Source: Calvatia gigantea
Lineage: Eukaryota; Basidiomycota; Agaricomycetes; Agaricales; Lycoperdaceae
DNA: 64,000 bases
Assembly: GCA_025093985.1 (NCBI GenBank)
Contig: JACAAK010000001.1
Location: 1-64,000, forward strand
Direction of reading: 5' to 3'
A program made the translations under genes and the position numbers. Shown piece by piece: positions 8,330 to 20,124 of this stretch (its first letter is position 1; each line of letters begins with the position of its first letter). The notes beneath the pieces were generated by a model. That model did not search any database, was not told where the DNA came from, and saw only the letters and a list, made by a program, of their open reading frames with translations.

Positions 8330-8419
8330 GATGGATAATCAGAGCGCCTGATGAGTCTGTCATAAGACGAAACAGGTGGCTGGGGTAGCTCCCCAGCCTG
8401 TTGCGCTGTCTCTTCCATC
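8330..8419 (+). ncRNA. Type I hammerhead ribozyme, copy 4
   Basis: Outer stem I GATGGA (8330-8335) with TCCATC (8414-8419), inner stem I AGCGC (8343-8347) with GCGCT (8403-8407), CTGATGA at 8348-8354, GTCT/AGAC stem II, GAAA, cleavage predicted after 8402. Upstream sequence of the 551-bp unit is absent; the Tc1 element abuts within 9 bp. Downstream is a short CTAACCCAACCCCC telomere-like motif (about 8460-8473). Confidence 0.88.
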
Positions 8420-8462
8420 GGACAACTCAACGGTTTTTAGGAATCACCTTCTCCACCTTCTA

Positions 8463-8879
8463 ACCCAACCCCCAAAAAAACTTGAGGATATGGACTCCAA
8501 GGAGTTTGGCAAGGAGTTTCTCAACTTGTACACTCTCAAGGAAACTTTTGGTCTTCTTGACACTGACAGATTAGTGGAAGCTTTTCACCAAGTGGCCAAA
8601 TTGGACAGGCATACTATAAAAGCACTGGCCAATCCAGAAAATACAGACAAGATTAACAGAATGGTCAGGTTTATGCCTGACAAGGAAAGAGCATTTGGGC
8701 TTGGGTTTTCCAAAACCACTCAAGCCTCTGGGTCCACAAATAGGAAGAGAAAGGCTATTGAGAGAACAGGAAGTAGTCCTCAACAGAAGAAGACCAGAGA
8801 GAAGAGCAAAAGGAAGGTTATTGTCTCTGATAATGAAAATGATATCGATGATGGAACTGGGGAGGAGACACAGGAATGA
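8463..8879 (+). CDS. Uncharacterised ORF at the edge of the AT-rich island
   Basis: About 130 codons read as one frame from the telomere-like motif after hammerhead 4 to TGA at 8879; a first plausible Met is near 8490 (MDSKEFGKEFLNLY). The N-terminal two thirds are helical and charged (TDRLVEAFHQVAKLDRHTIK). The C-terminal third has basic clusters (NRKRKAIERT, KKTREKSKRKV), as in nuclear localisation signals, and an acidic end. I do not recognise the family. Base composition matches the AT-rich island, so it is probably cargo or a fragment of the mobile element occupying that island. The frame also runs upstream through the ribozyme, but that part is not protein. Confidence 0.35.
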   Translation, partial: TQPPKKLEDMDSKEFGKEFLNLYTLKETFGLLDTDRLVEAFHQVAKLDRHTIKALANPENTDKINRMVRFMPDKERAFGLGFSKTTQASGSTNRKRKAIERTGSSPQQKKTREKSKRKVIVSDNENDIDDGTGEETQE

Positions 8880-11077
8880 CAGGTGGTGGGTCAAGGTACT
8901 GGGTGGTATCCAGCTGGGAATCAGATGATGGTGAGATTCTCTAGTTAGATACATAATGGCTAGACTAGGTACCAAGTTTCTGGACTTTCAAGGATTGAGC
9001 TTGAAGTTTGTGATATTTCTCTTTGTAAATTGTCCATGTACTTGATATATCTTTCATATCTGTCTTTCTTGTTGACTGTTAATCTCTATATCTCTATAAC
9101 CATTTTGTTACATTCTTATTCTTCCCATTGTCTCCCTTTTGTAGCTGATGTTTCTGCCTCCAATTGAGTTGCTCTGTAACTATTACCATGAATACCATTA
9201 AAATAGAGAATGGGTAAATAAACTTCTAAATAAGGAAGGCCTTTTCATGTGGAATGTATAGTGGAAGTAAAGTAACAATAAGAACAGTTTCTAATAATTG
9301 GCTAAAGATAAATGAATATTCTAAATAGATCATGGAGTTATTTGGAGATATAGACTTTCTCCAACTCTTAACAGGTGGAGCTCCTTTCTACTTATCTAGT
9401 ATTATTGTTCTTTGTTCCAGACAATTCCTTATGTTTCAATAGTTATTTCTTTAGTTAGTTCTACCTTAGTTTCTATATATATTATAAGGAAAACTCCTGT
9501 TCTGGCCCTTTACACCTTCCAGACCCTGAGTTGCTTGCCCACCACTTGCCTGCTTCAGCTCACAGTGGACTCTGATATACACTGGCAATTTTAGAGAACA
9601 CTGGACTTAATATAGACAATGTATGCATAGACAATGGACACAGACTTGTTATGACCTGTATAAGTTGTTAACTCAGGTTGCAGCTTAAGCAAGATTGAGA
9701 AAGGGCAGGGTAAATACAAGTAGTTAAGCATATGGAATATAGTAGTATGTACTACACTTAAATAGACAAGGACTATCTGGTTGAGCGAATGGAGTTATAT
9801 ATGAAATATCTATATGACAGGGAATATTAATGTACAAGTTAGATATGGAGAATGCTGGAACAGATATAATATAGAGTAGATAATAATGGCATGAGGTAGA
9901 ATAGGGTAATGACCCAAGGAGATGTATATATGATGTTGGATGAAATTGTAACAAGACTTATATATATGTGGTCTATGCCTGTAGGAAATCTTTACCCTAT
10001 TCTCTAAGAATTTCTCTACAGTTCTCAGCTATTTAATCTGACTACAGCCACTCTATGAAATCTGCTGTATTACATCTCAGCCAACCTCAGACCTCTGCCA
10101 ATTGCCCTTATATATATAAATATTTGTACCATATTCAATTTCCATACTAGATACCAAGTCTTATTGAAGAAAGTTATTTAAGGGTAATATACATGACATT
10201 AGAGGGGTTAATGAGTGATGTACAATTAATGTAAACTACAATGTTAATCAGAATAGCACAGGATTGGTCAGAGCTGACTAAGATTTGTCAGCAATGCCTA
10301 AGCATTTATAAGCCTTCCTCCCACTCTATGATGCTGAGCTGGCCAGTTGTGAGAACTAACTAAGCAGAAAACTTCCCACTGCCTATTCTTCCACTCTCTA
10401 ATGCCTAAGGGCTAGCCCAATTATTATATAGTATTTATCAGAACTGACTAGGCAAAAAACTTCCCACTGTCCATTCTTCCACTCTCTAATGCTTGAAGGC
10501 TGGCCAGATTATCAGTTTGGCCAAACATTGTTGATAACATAATTATGCATTAAAATAGATGTAATACTAAGAGAAAAATTAATAAACTTAAAGTGTAACT
10601 TGAATAACTGCTAGGATTAAAATAACTAGAAGGGCTAAAGTACTGCCCATGCTGAAGGCATGGAATCCGGCCTAGTCATATAGAAGGGAGGGAGAAGGGC
10701 ATGTGATTAGTAAGGTACAATTACTAATCTAGTGTGATGTCACAGATTTCAACAAGTTTCTGACTCTTTACCTCAGTTGCTGGTCTTTTGTTGATTTATG
10801 TATCTCTGTTTCTCTCTCATCTAGCTCACCAACCACTACTTCAATCTCTTGGCTACTTTACTCAACAGGCTACTTATATTAGGGCTATACACTTGCCAAA
10901 TTTCAGGGAAATCTGAATACCTTTTGGTTATCCTCCTTAACTGGCTTTCTTGGCCTTGAAGACTACTGGCAGTGTGGAGCAAGCAAATCAAGGTACCCAG
11001 TGGTACCCAGCTTGGGTACTTTCTAAAATGATGTCCTCTACCTACTCACCAAGTTTGAAGCAATTCCATTACTATCA
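8880..11077. other. AT-rich island without convincing genes
   Basis: About 2.2 kb with markedly lower GC than either flank, many TATATA and poly-pyrimidine stretches, and only short frames. A duplicated motif CTTCCCACTG...CCATTCTTCCACTCTCTAATG occurs near 10370-10410 and 10460-10490. The composition changes abruptly at about 11.1 kb, at a palindrome. Together with 8463-8879 this looks like one foreign or mobile segment. Confidence 0.5.
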
Positions 11078-11106
11078 GGTGCAGCGCTAGCGCTGCACCC
11101 AACTAA
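11078..11106 (+). mobile_element. Possible Helitron 3' terminus: 22-bp palindrome plus CTAA
   Basis: A perfect 22-bp palindrome with core AGCGCTAGCGCT occupies 11078-11099. CTAA follows at 11103-11106 and the next base is T. Helitrons end in a short hairpin followed by CTRR and insert 5' of T. The palindrome coincides with the border of the AT-rich island. Spacing to CTAA (3 nt) is shorter than usual, and no Rep/helicase or 5' TC terminus was identified, so this is tentative. Confidence 0.35.
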
Positions 11107-13926
11107 TGTAGTTAGGTGTATGCGCGTGCGCAATTTTCAGGGTGGGCCCAGGACGCCAAAAGGTGAATAGAACATGTTATAGGACTCAGTGATGGGAATG
11201 GCGGGTCAGGTACTCCCGACTGAACAAATCACGAAGCCCATCATCGAAGATCGGGGGACTCCGAGCTGGGTGGAGCACGTCGAGGCGTATGTGCGTTAGC
11301 CCTCTTCAGTGGCGTTGCAATAGGGAGTGGGATGGGTCTGGGATGTGCCCGAGGCGATGTCGTCCATATCAAGGAGGTTGTGCCTACTCGCGAGGAGCGT
11401 GGAACGGCAATGATTGTGTCACGGTCAGAACATGTTGGGCTCGTCAAAGAGGAAAGGATGGAGTACCGATTGTTTCCGAGTTGTAAAGCAAGCCATCGAC
11501 TTCTTGTCTGAAGCCTAAAGCCCCCATCAGAATTACTGAGCCTCTAAAATCAAGGTTGGAAGAAGGGTGCTTACCAGCTGCAACTGGAGCTATTGCTCTC
11601 TTATCCGGCTGAACAGCTCGTCGATGAGCTGGGGGGATTCATTCCAATCCCCACGTCCATAAGCACGTCCACCCATCAACTCCCAATTTCGACAAACTAT
11701 CCGCAAGATGAGGAACACACTTGCTCGCTGAATGAGGGGCCTCATTGGGTCACCGTGCTGGTCGTTGCGCTTGGGCGGAAGCTATGAACGCCCTGAAAAG
11801 ACTCAGCTGGTTTACGGAGGCGTGTAGCGCCGGGCTTTGGTCTCCAAAAAAGACTCCAGCACTAGAGGAGTGTTGCTCCGAAATTCCGGAAACACCACTC
11901 AAGCCAAGCATGGGCTCTGTAATGAGCGCTGGTGTGAAGGTGAGTTGAGAGAGGTGCGCAAAGGTAGGGTAAACTGAAGAATGGCTTAATGTTGCGTCAA
12001 TACACGAGAACAGCAATGACGGTGTATGTCGACTCACAGCATCGTTGGGTCGTTGTGAACCATACTCGAAATCAGCCATCACCCTACGCAGCAAGTTTGG
12101 CAGGGAATCACTGCAAAAACATTTGGATTGCAAGTACGTTGGGATAGTGACATGTGCTTTGGACCAGAGAGCCGGGGAGCTGTTGAGCAGGGACTCGCGA
12201 GGAACTACGAAGGCCGCCTCGTCCTGTTACGGCCAGTCGTTATGGAGGGTAGGCCGCTTCAGGAGGGGGAGAACCTCAGTGTTGATTGTGCGGGGAGAGC
12301 AAGAATACGAGCTCTGTGGGCGTCAGTTGTGAGAGGTGGGATTGAGGTTGAGAGGAGGCATCGCCTCGAGAATGGCACTGAAGTGGGCCAGCCAACGTTT
12401 TGGGTCTGGACGGACAACCCTCAGTAGATGGCCCCCAACAACGTGATTTCTTTGCCCGACTCCCTCTTCTGGACATTGTGGCCGACTGTCGATGAGGCTC
12501 ATCTGTTCGACACTGCCGACCGGGGCGAATGTTAGCATGGCATGTGTGGAGAAGGAAAGAAACGTACCTTGCCCAATTCTCCAATGCCCGGCAAGAGCTC
12601 ATTCATCTTGTCCTTGGCTCTCATCTGGCATTGTGGAAGTCCTAGCATCCATGGGAAAAGCGGACACACTAAACCCACATTTCCTGTGTATGTGGGACAT
12701 TTTTTGAGATTAGGAAAGAACAAAGGCTCCGAATGTGAACAAGTGAACGAAGTTCGCGTCACGTGTTGCGGGAAAAGTGCTAGGTGTTAGCGTTCACTGG
12801 ATGCTCGTATATGATATTTTTGACGCAGATTGTTACGGACATGTTTTATTCAGTGTCAAGCAGGTGTATTGGGCGGAAAGAAGGGTGCCCATTTCATCAT
12901 CGCGTTGCCTGTGTCCAGACCTCCAGGCTCTGTCAACGACTTGGAGAACTTATTTGAACAGGTACACTTTTCGAGGTTTGTACAAAGTCGCCTCCTGATG
13001 ATAAGCTTGCAGTAGCTGGGGTATAGTTCTGAGCTGAACGACTGTGTTGAGTCTATCCGATACGACAAGGCCTTCCCGCACTCTTTGCTAAACGTGAAAA
13101 ACTTCGCGAGGGGTGTGTGTGAACTCAATGAGCAGTACAGGATAAATGAGGCCGGCGAGGGGAAAAGAATCGTCGTCAAGCATTCATATCTAAACACCGC
13201 AATAAACGAGCCTGGGAAACTGGCAACGTGGTTTCAAGTTCGAGGGGTTCGTGAAGCACGTAGGCAGGTTAGACCCGGAAGACAGCGCATTCCGCCACAG
13301 CCACAGCCAAGGGACGCAGGTCGCCGGTTCACCTTGGACGAGAGCTCCTCCTGTGATTGATACTGGGACCATGGGAGGTTATGAGGGTATATTCCAGAGG
13401 TCGTCGGCTTTATTTTCTCCATGCGAGTGGCAGGTGAGCAAACCCCCGCCCGACGGACCTGTAAGCTTTCTCCTGATAAACTTTGTATAAACGTGAGATA
13501 GGCACAACAGGTCCTCAGGGTTATTGTTGGTACGAAAGGCTTCGATGCCAGGTGGCAGACGAACGAGGTGTTCATCATTCACGGCGAGACGGTAATTTGA
13601 ACCGGATACTAGTTATTCGGGGAAGAGTGTGCAGAGACGCATTGCCAGCGGAAATCTGGACCAACCCACGCAGGCGGGGCATCGCTAACCCCAGTCGTCA
13701 CCATAGAGACCAACCCATCTAGCACGCACTTAATCCACAAGCGAGGGTACGTGCGCCGTGGGGAGGACGTCAGGCTCAGACAAGGATAATAAGCGAGGTA
13801 GTAGCCGTATTGTGTTTCCAATGCCAGAAACGAGTTAGGATATGCGTTTGTGATGCTGAATTCGGCACAGCGAGTTCCTACTAAATCATTAGAAAATTGT
13901 ACGAAGAGGGAGAAACAGTGACGTAC
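11107..13926. other. Region with decayed coding scraps only
   Basis: No gene can be supported. The best scrap is on the plus strand at about 12830-13430, where FIIALPVSRPPGSVNDLENL, then after a stop SSELNDCVESIRYDKAFPHS, then after a frame change KHVGRLDPEDSAFRHSHSQG read like one protein broken by a stop near 13015 and a frameshift near 13245. I do not recognise it. Another scrap is 12128-12427 (plus). Confidence 0.4.
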
Positions 13927-14310
13927 CTTGTCAAAGTGTTGCTCGGCATTATTCTGAATATCCTCTACAAGCTTGCGGATGGGCGTCACAGTGAGAATGA
14001 ACTGAGGGAGCGCGACACGGAGACCAAAGGGGTCGAATATGGGTGAAGGTAGAGATAAGTCGCTTCCCAGCCTCAGGTCCAGGCTCAGACGTCTGAATGT
14101 CGATGCCATGGACATGGTGGATGCCGGAGATGTGGCGGTATGCCTGGAGATAGAGGATGAACTGGGGGTAATAATTTGTCCGTCTTCACAGGGGGAAGGC
14201 TTGGTGGTAGTTGTGCTGATGGCGGTAAGAGTGGTGACAGCAGTGTCTTGGGAAGGCGTCCACCAGTTGTTGGGGCTGAAGTAGGACTCGAGATAAGTGG
14301 CCCAAGGGGC
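13927..14310 (-). CDS. Possible exon of an unrecognised protein
   Basis: On the minus strand an open frame runs from a TAG acceptor-like site at 14311 to a GTACGT donor-like site at 13926. It begins APWATYLESYFSPNNWWTP, has a Ser/Thr-rich middle and continues RRLSLDLRLGSDLSLPSPI, VALPQFILTVTPIRKL and QNNAEQHFDK. It may be a surface or structural protein fragment. No start, stop or partner exon in phase could be assigned, so it may be a relic. Confidence 0.2.
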
Positions 14311-16426
14311 CTAGGCGCATCCGTAACCTCCTTCACAGCGGACGGAGAAATGGGGGTCAGGCACATTCCTGAGACCAACGTTGGACACGGTCGCCGTCGC
14401 TAGACCCCTGGAAAATGAGTTTTTTTCGTCTTTCTAGTCCCGACAGTTCCCTCGTCCGTTCTGCCGTCCTCCGTGACTTGATTTTCCGGAGGGCAGTCTG
14501 TGTCCCCTCCAGGCAGAGCATCACCTTCGCACGAGGTGCGAGCAATAGAGCGCCAACGTTAAATATGTGGTCTTTATTCACTGCGCCGACGAGTTGATGT
14601 GACACTCGTCGTATCAATATCGTATTAAATCTAAAAAGTAGAGTCTTCGATATGACACGCTTTACACTTTTTGAAATCGGTGTGATTTCGAACCCATGCC
14701 ACATCGACTCGTTGACGCAGTGTATTGTAGTTTTGCTCGCCGCCCTCGACATGTTGCACACTTTACATTGATTTAGTTGCTGTCCTCCATATCCCACACC
14801 CGCTTCTGGGACTCTCCGAATCCAGCTTTTAGCAGGCTACGTACGATCGAAGCTTCGCCCTACTGTTGCTCTACGTTCCTGTTCTGCTCTTTGACACTTG
14901 GTCTCTCGTACGCTATAGGTGTTAGCCATCCTGGCCAGCCGTCCGTATTGGTTGATATGTCGCTGGTCGAAGCTTAACAACCCTTATCAGTGGCCTGCCG
15001 GCGCTCCCATCCTTATCCCCATCGACCCACGCTGTCCCTCTCCCGAGCAATGGCATGATCTACTCAACCCACATCGCCCAAGAGCAGCTACCTTGCTGTT
15101 GGAGAACTAGGTACCCCAAAACCATAAAACCATGAAAAGAAGTGTTTAACCATTGAAGCAGAAACTAGCAACAATGGAAAGCGTCGGGATCAGGTTGTTC
15201 CGTAAGGAAGGCATACTTCTTAAGTTTTTTGAGCAAGTCTCTGTCCTGGGATGTATTGTGGCCGATATTCAAAGGACTTCTAGAAATAATGACGATCTCG
15301 CCCCCCCCCTTCCAACTGTGTCCTGTACGGTGTTAATGCCAGGCTGGCATCATTTGTAACAAGATTATGCTGGGCGCGCAATTGCTGTCTGTACTAACTC
15401 GGTGATAGTCTGCGCAGGAATCGGGACCTACTTCTTCGGAGGCCCTCCCGGCGCAATTGTCGGTGCCCAATCTACCACTCTATAGATATCCTAACTAAAA
15501 TCAAGGCCGCCAACACACGGGTGGAGAACCGTGGGTTGAGAGTGTATCTGAATGAGGCTACAGTTGTCTGTTACCATTACGAGACTTCAATCAACATGGC
15601 ATTTATTGCAGTGGGTGTGTATCTCAGCAAATGGCTGGGATCGCTCACCCCAAAGAAAGCGAACACGGGAACCGTTTTTATTAAAGAGGTTAGGTTCTAA
15701 GTTTTTCATGAGGACGCCAGGATTATTCCAACCATTCAGCCGACAAGTATTTGTTCGCAGGCTGATCCTAACCATGGCGTCAAGTGCACTTCGACTGTGG
15801 TGGACTACGAGGTTAGAGATGCGGAACGGTTACCATGTTATAAGAATCTAATCACATGTGAGCCAAGCACAGTTTAGGTCGCGAAACTCGTCAATCTCCT
15901 CAAGTATGCCACCTTCTCAAAGCTCATATTTTCTTTAAGGGGGGGGGGGGTCTCGCGGCTCGGTGCCAGAAGAACACAAGGTGGATCGGTTAACGATTCG
16001 CATGAGCGACCGCCTTGGCGGCGAGGATGGCGCGCTCGGTAAGGAAGCACCCGGCTGGTACAGGTCTGCAGTCTATGAAACAACCAACTTCGCTGGTGCT
16101 CCTCCTGATCGCCCTTTGGAACGGACACAGGGAGGAGGATGGGCCATGATCTTGATTGCGTGGTGGGCCTTGGCACCTTGACCTTGATTTTGCTTTGAGT
16201 CATATCCACCCAGGTGCGTCCATCGACAGTGGGCGGGGCATGGATAACAGAAATATGAATGAAAAACAATTATATCATCAACACAACGATCATCGAGAAC
16301 CAAGAACATGCGGGAAGTAATGACAGTGTTGAATTCGTGCTATCGGAAAAAGAACTACCAGGGAGAGAAATATCGCCTCCTCAGCAAAACATTGAATATC
16401 TTTGGGGTTTGTGAATAGAAGTGTTA
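14311..16426. other. Gene-poor stretch
   Basis: Short frames only. A perfect 8-bp stem CGACGAGT/ACTCGTCG lies at about 14588-14612. On the plus strand around 15700-15840 there is a weak coding-like run (ARIIPTIQPTSICSQADPN) that is not in frame with anything else. The homopolymer G run near 15942-15951 may be an assembly weak point. Confidence 0.4.
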
Positions 16427-17879
16427 TCATAGCGTCAGCGCGGCGGCAGCATATAGTGAACCCGACCTGGCCTGCACAGAAGTGGGAGGTGGCGAACCAG
16501 GTGAAGTGGGTACATCTGCCCAGGGAGAGGGGTGGTCGAACTCGGTGAGGATAGCCGACGGCATAAAGGGGAGCTGCTGAGGCTGAGGTTTCTTAGGCGT
16601 CGCCTGCGAGTCGTTGGATTCCTGCGATTGGGAAGTGGTGAACGGGGGAGTCGACAGAGTTTGCTGTGGCGTTATTTCGGGGGCTGGTGATGGTGGTAGA
16701 GGAACGGCGGATTCAAGTATAAGGGAACCTGGTCGTGATTTGATCGCCACCTCGGATGATGATCGCGATCTGCTAATTTTTATGGGGGGGTTTTGTTCTT
16801 GAAGGTCGGACAGAGAGGATAACGATCTTGTGAATGCGTTACCACTTTCGCGTAGGGAATGGTTCTCTCCTTCGATCAGCCGCAGAGCCCTTTTCAGTGC
16901 TTCTTTCTCCAAGCGTAGTTCGTTAAGCTCTTCTTCAGTTTCAGCAAGTTTGATACGCTCTGTTGCCACCATCTTGTTAGCCTAAAGACCATGTCGTAAA
17001 TTTTCGAAATGTGAATAATTGATTCAAGTGGCATACCTCTTCAAACAGTGCTTGAGACAGGGACTCCAACTCAGCCTCCAAATTCGTCTTCTCCTGCTCC
17101 ACCACCTTCCGCGCCGCTCGTTCCTTCTGGAGTTCGGCACTCAAATCCTCAAGCTCTTTTGCTACATGGGAAGGCAGTGAAGGTGACGTTGCTTGTTGGG
17201 GGATTTGAGGTGAAGTTGTAGAGACCCCAGGTGTTGTGGGCCGACTGGTGGGTCTAGATGATGTAGAACTGGATGCGAAGCGGAACCTGAAGAACCTCCC
17301 ATTCTCCTGACCCTGGCTTGGAATCTGTGGAGAGCCGACTGCCGACCCATGCTGGTTTTCGCCTCCGTTCGCAATATCAGCGACTTGTTGCCACTCCTCG
17401 AGGCTTTGTCGCTCCTGCGTGGACTCGTTGTCTCTGCCACTCCGTCTCCGCCACCCGACTTCCCTAGAGCTGCCGGAGTTGTCACGGCGTAGGGCTTCTT
17501 CCAACATCTCGTTATTGGAGATCACGAGTGCTAAGTTTGATTTTGCGACGTTGAGTTGAACCTCGAGGTCGGCCTGGCCTTTGTACGCCTCGGTCAAGAG
17601 AGAGGACTACCGGCGCGAGTGCAAGGATTAGGCCTTGATATAAGACAAACAACGATGCCGCACCAGTTCCGTCACTCTGTTGATGACCATATCCAGCGCA
17701 AGTCGAAGGTCCTCCTCCTGCCCATGTGCCTTGACCCTCCGAGCATCATGCAACTCCTCCTCGATTTTCAAAAGGATTGGACTTGAGCCAGACTTATGCT
17801 GCGTAGCGTTGAGACTATCCGTGCGTCTGGGAAGGTTACCGGCCGAGTTGGACCTGAGAGTCGATGGAAAGTGTAGCAT
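16427..17879 (-). CDS. Sec2-domain (Rab GEF-like) coiled-coil protein
   Basis: Three exons: 17664-17879, 17037-17606, 16427-16981; introns of 57 and 55 bp with GTGCGG..TAG and GTATGC..TAG borders; 446 residues. Residues about 222-302 form a continuous coiled coil crossing the second intron (ELEDLSAELQKERAAR, then SLSQALFEEANKMVATER, then ETEEELNELRLEKEALKR). The LFEEANKMV stretch is the signature of the Sec2/Rabin8 GEF domain, which activates the secretory Rab Sec4/Rab8 in polarised exocytosis. The N-terminal third has a second helical stretch (EDLRLALDMVINRVTEL), and the middle and C-terminus are Ser/Pro-rich. It is shorter than yeast Sec2. An upstream non-coding or coding exon cannot be excluded. 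The oxygenase gene starts 114 bp upstream on the same strand. Confidence 0.82.
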
Positions 17880-17993
17880 TTGTCGTTGACTGGAGTGTCC
17901 ATCTCCTCTTCATCATAGCTCAGTCACAAAATGATGTCACATACAAGTCACAAGCTTTATTCTCCAACACAGTTAAGTAGATTAACATTGTTC

Positions 17994-19423
17994 TCAATAA
18001 GCACTGCCCGTTCCAGAGTATCCGTTCGGGAATAACTCCCTGAAAAGCTCGGGATAATGAATTTCACCTGTCTCTGGGTGACTCCTAAAAGTAATTCGTG
18101 AGTTTGATCCCGGACCGGGGGATCGACTTACTTGACACGTCCAATGAGATTGACCCGGCCAGATGGCTCTCTATCAAACTCTGTGAAATTGACCGCTGAA
18201 AATTGAACGTTATCGTCTCTCAGCTTCATAAGAATGTTCTACGGGACGCACAGTCCGTTGCCGCAACAGTTCCTCGCTCATCTCGCAGTTGGAGAATCCT
18301 CGGAGGGACTGAAACCACACGAAGTCAGCCTTACGGTGGCGATGAGCCTGGTGTACGTACAGTCAAGCACTTCATTGGCAAGCCTGATGTTTAACGATAT
18401 ATTCTGGAAAAATGGCACCGAATATCGCGGCGTATTCCCTTTCGGCGACAACACTCGATGTGATGTTGCTCGTGCGATGTTCCGGGTAACGAACTCCAGA
18501 GCTGTGAAGGCGGGCTCATTCCCCGTTATTTATTCAGTACGCGGACGTGAATTCCTCACCCTTTCCGATATTGATAACAAATGTTCCAGGGATAGGAGGC
18601 ACATCGATCCATTCTCCAGAAAGATTCTGTACCTGCAGGCCCTCATGAGGTGAAGCTTGCAAAAGCTGGCGAAATCCGTTGTTCATGAGACAAGACACCA
18701 GTCAAGGCCGCATAACCAAGACGCACGAAAGTCAAGAAACCTGCGTCATAATGAGGTCCCACACCCTGTCCATTATCGTCAGTGACGATAGGATACTTCA
18801 CAATCTTTCCCCGATGTTGCATGAGATCCTGAGCGTCATAGAAATGGGCCAGTCCATTCGGACCAAGACCAAGGGCCTCGGCTAGGAGGGAGCTGAACTT
18901 GTAGCTGAGGCTTTCAACCTCTTCCAGATACTTCTCCAACGTTTCCCTAAACCCAGGTATCAACTCCTCATTGGGCCACTACAAGACACAAATAAAGGCT
19001 CGCGAGCCACCGCTAGAGACGAAGGATCGTACGTACCTGACTTGCGCCCCAGATACGATAGTAGTCCGGATCTCCCTTCTGCCAACGACACTTGTGTTTC
19101 GTACCAAAATCGAACTGCTCACGTTGGTCAACTTGGCCTTTCGTGAGTTCGGTTCCCAGCCTTGAATATCCCAAGAAATGTTCCGAGTTGGCCATCTTGA
19201 TCTTATCCTTCGCTTCCTGCGGCAAATCAAAAAGTTTAGGAACATAATCTATGAGTTTGTTCACAACGTCTTGTGGGACTGGGTGGTGCACGAGGTACAG
19301 AAATCCGACGTTGATGAGGGCATGTCTGAGTTGCTTGATGAAAATTTGTCGGTCGGCTTCGTTGGCAAGTAGAGAGTAGTCGAGGATAGGAACGCTCGAA
19401 AAGTTGCTAGAGTTGGTCGACAT
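17994..19423 (-). CDS. 2-oxoglutarate/Fe(II)-dependent oxygenase (isopenicillin-N-synthase-like)
   Basis: Seven exons: 19037-19423, 18727-18978, 18560-18665, 18361-18501, 18252-18308, 18132-18195, 17994-18084; six introns of 47-61 bp; 365 residues. The N-terminal DIOX_N region has VPILDYSLL and VGFLYLVHHPVP. The double-stranded beta-helix core carries the iron triad H205-x-D207 (GPHYDAGFLTFL) and H263 (SHRVLSPKG), and R274-x-S276 (RYSVPFF) for 2-oxoglutarate. The C-terminus has LQLRDERG, TDSVNF and HYPELFRELFPNG, typical of fungal members. It oxidises a small molecule in the cytosol; the substrate cannot be read from sequence and no biosynthetic cluster is visible. All catalytic residues are present. 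Confidence 0.9.
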
Positions 19424-20124
19424 GTTGAATTATGAGAAAGATTCGGCTTATGCCCAGCTTAAGAAGATCTTGTGTGAAATGACATGATCAGGTGAACATT
19501 CCAATTCCAGACGGATTAGGAACCTTGCGAATGCCGGCGGCGGAGTCGGGCGGAGCACAGAAAGCGGCTTGCCCTCCTCAACGTCAGGCGTCTGTATTTC
19601 AAGCTCAGATCCAGATGGCGACTGGCCGGAGTTCGACTGTTCCATGTAAAAGCACCCTCCAAGAAATCAATCAGACTCGGTACCAGTCAGCCGAAATCAT
19701 TACCATATATGGTGCTATTGGTGGCTGGTACAGGGTCTGATTGGTTTCCTGTGCCTCTGCCCGTCGCTCACCACCCCAGAAACGCGACTTTCAGCAATTC
19801 GAATACGGGATACCCAATGCCAAGCTGTTATTCCCACAGCCTGGGGCCCGGCCCAGCTGAAGTGTGACTGGAAGATCTGGGGACAACGAGCGTGTGATGG
19901 AGTCCTGATCGGGATTCGGCAGGACTCCACATACTGCTTCGCTTTTCACGATAGAAATTTGTTTGAGGGACCTGGAGACGGTGGTGCCTACGTCGAGCTT
20001 CTGGCGCATAGTGAGGGACCATCTGGGACCTTCAATACTAGTACAAATTTAGCACTGATGGTAACGATTCCTCGTGGGTGTGGTATCTGTTGACATTTCT
20101 GTCTGACTTTAAGCCCCATCCGCC
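19424..20124. other. Intergenic region between divergent genes
   Basis: Lies between the oxygenase start (minus) and the NACHT gene start (plus), so it should hold both promoters. No TATA box or other element stands out. Confidence 0.4.

Noticed and set aside
8376..8462. 5' part of the frame ending at 8879
   Set aside because: It runs through hammerhead copy 4 and the telomere-like motif; this is RNA and repeat sequence, not a protein N-terminus.
14690..14760. tRNA-like box B (GGGTTCGAAATC) on the minus strand
   Set aside because: No box A at the right distance and no acceptor-stem pairing; not enough for a tRNA or SINE call.
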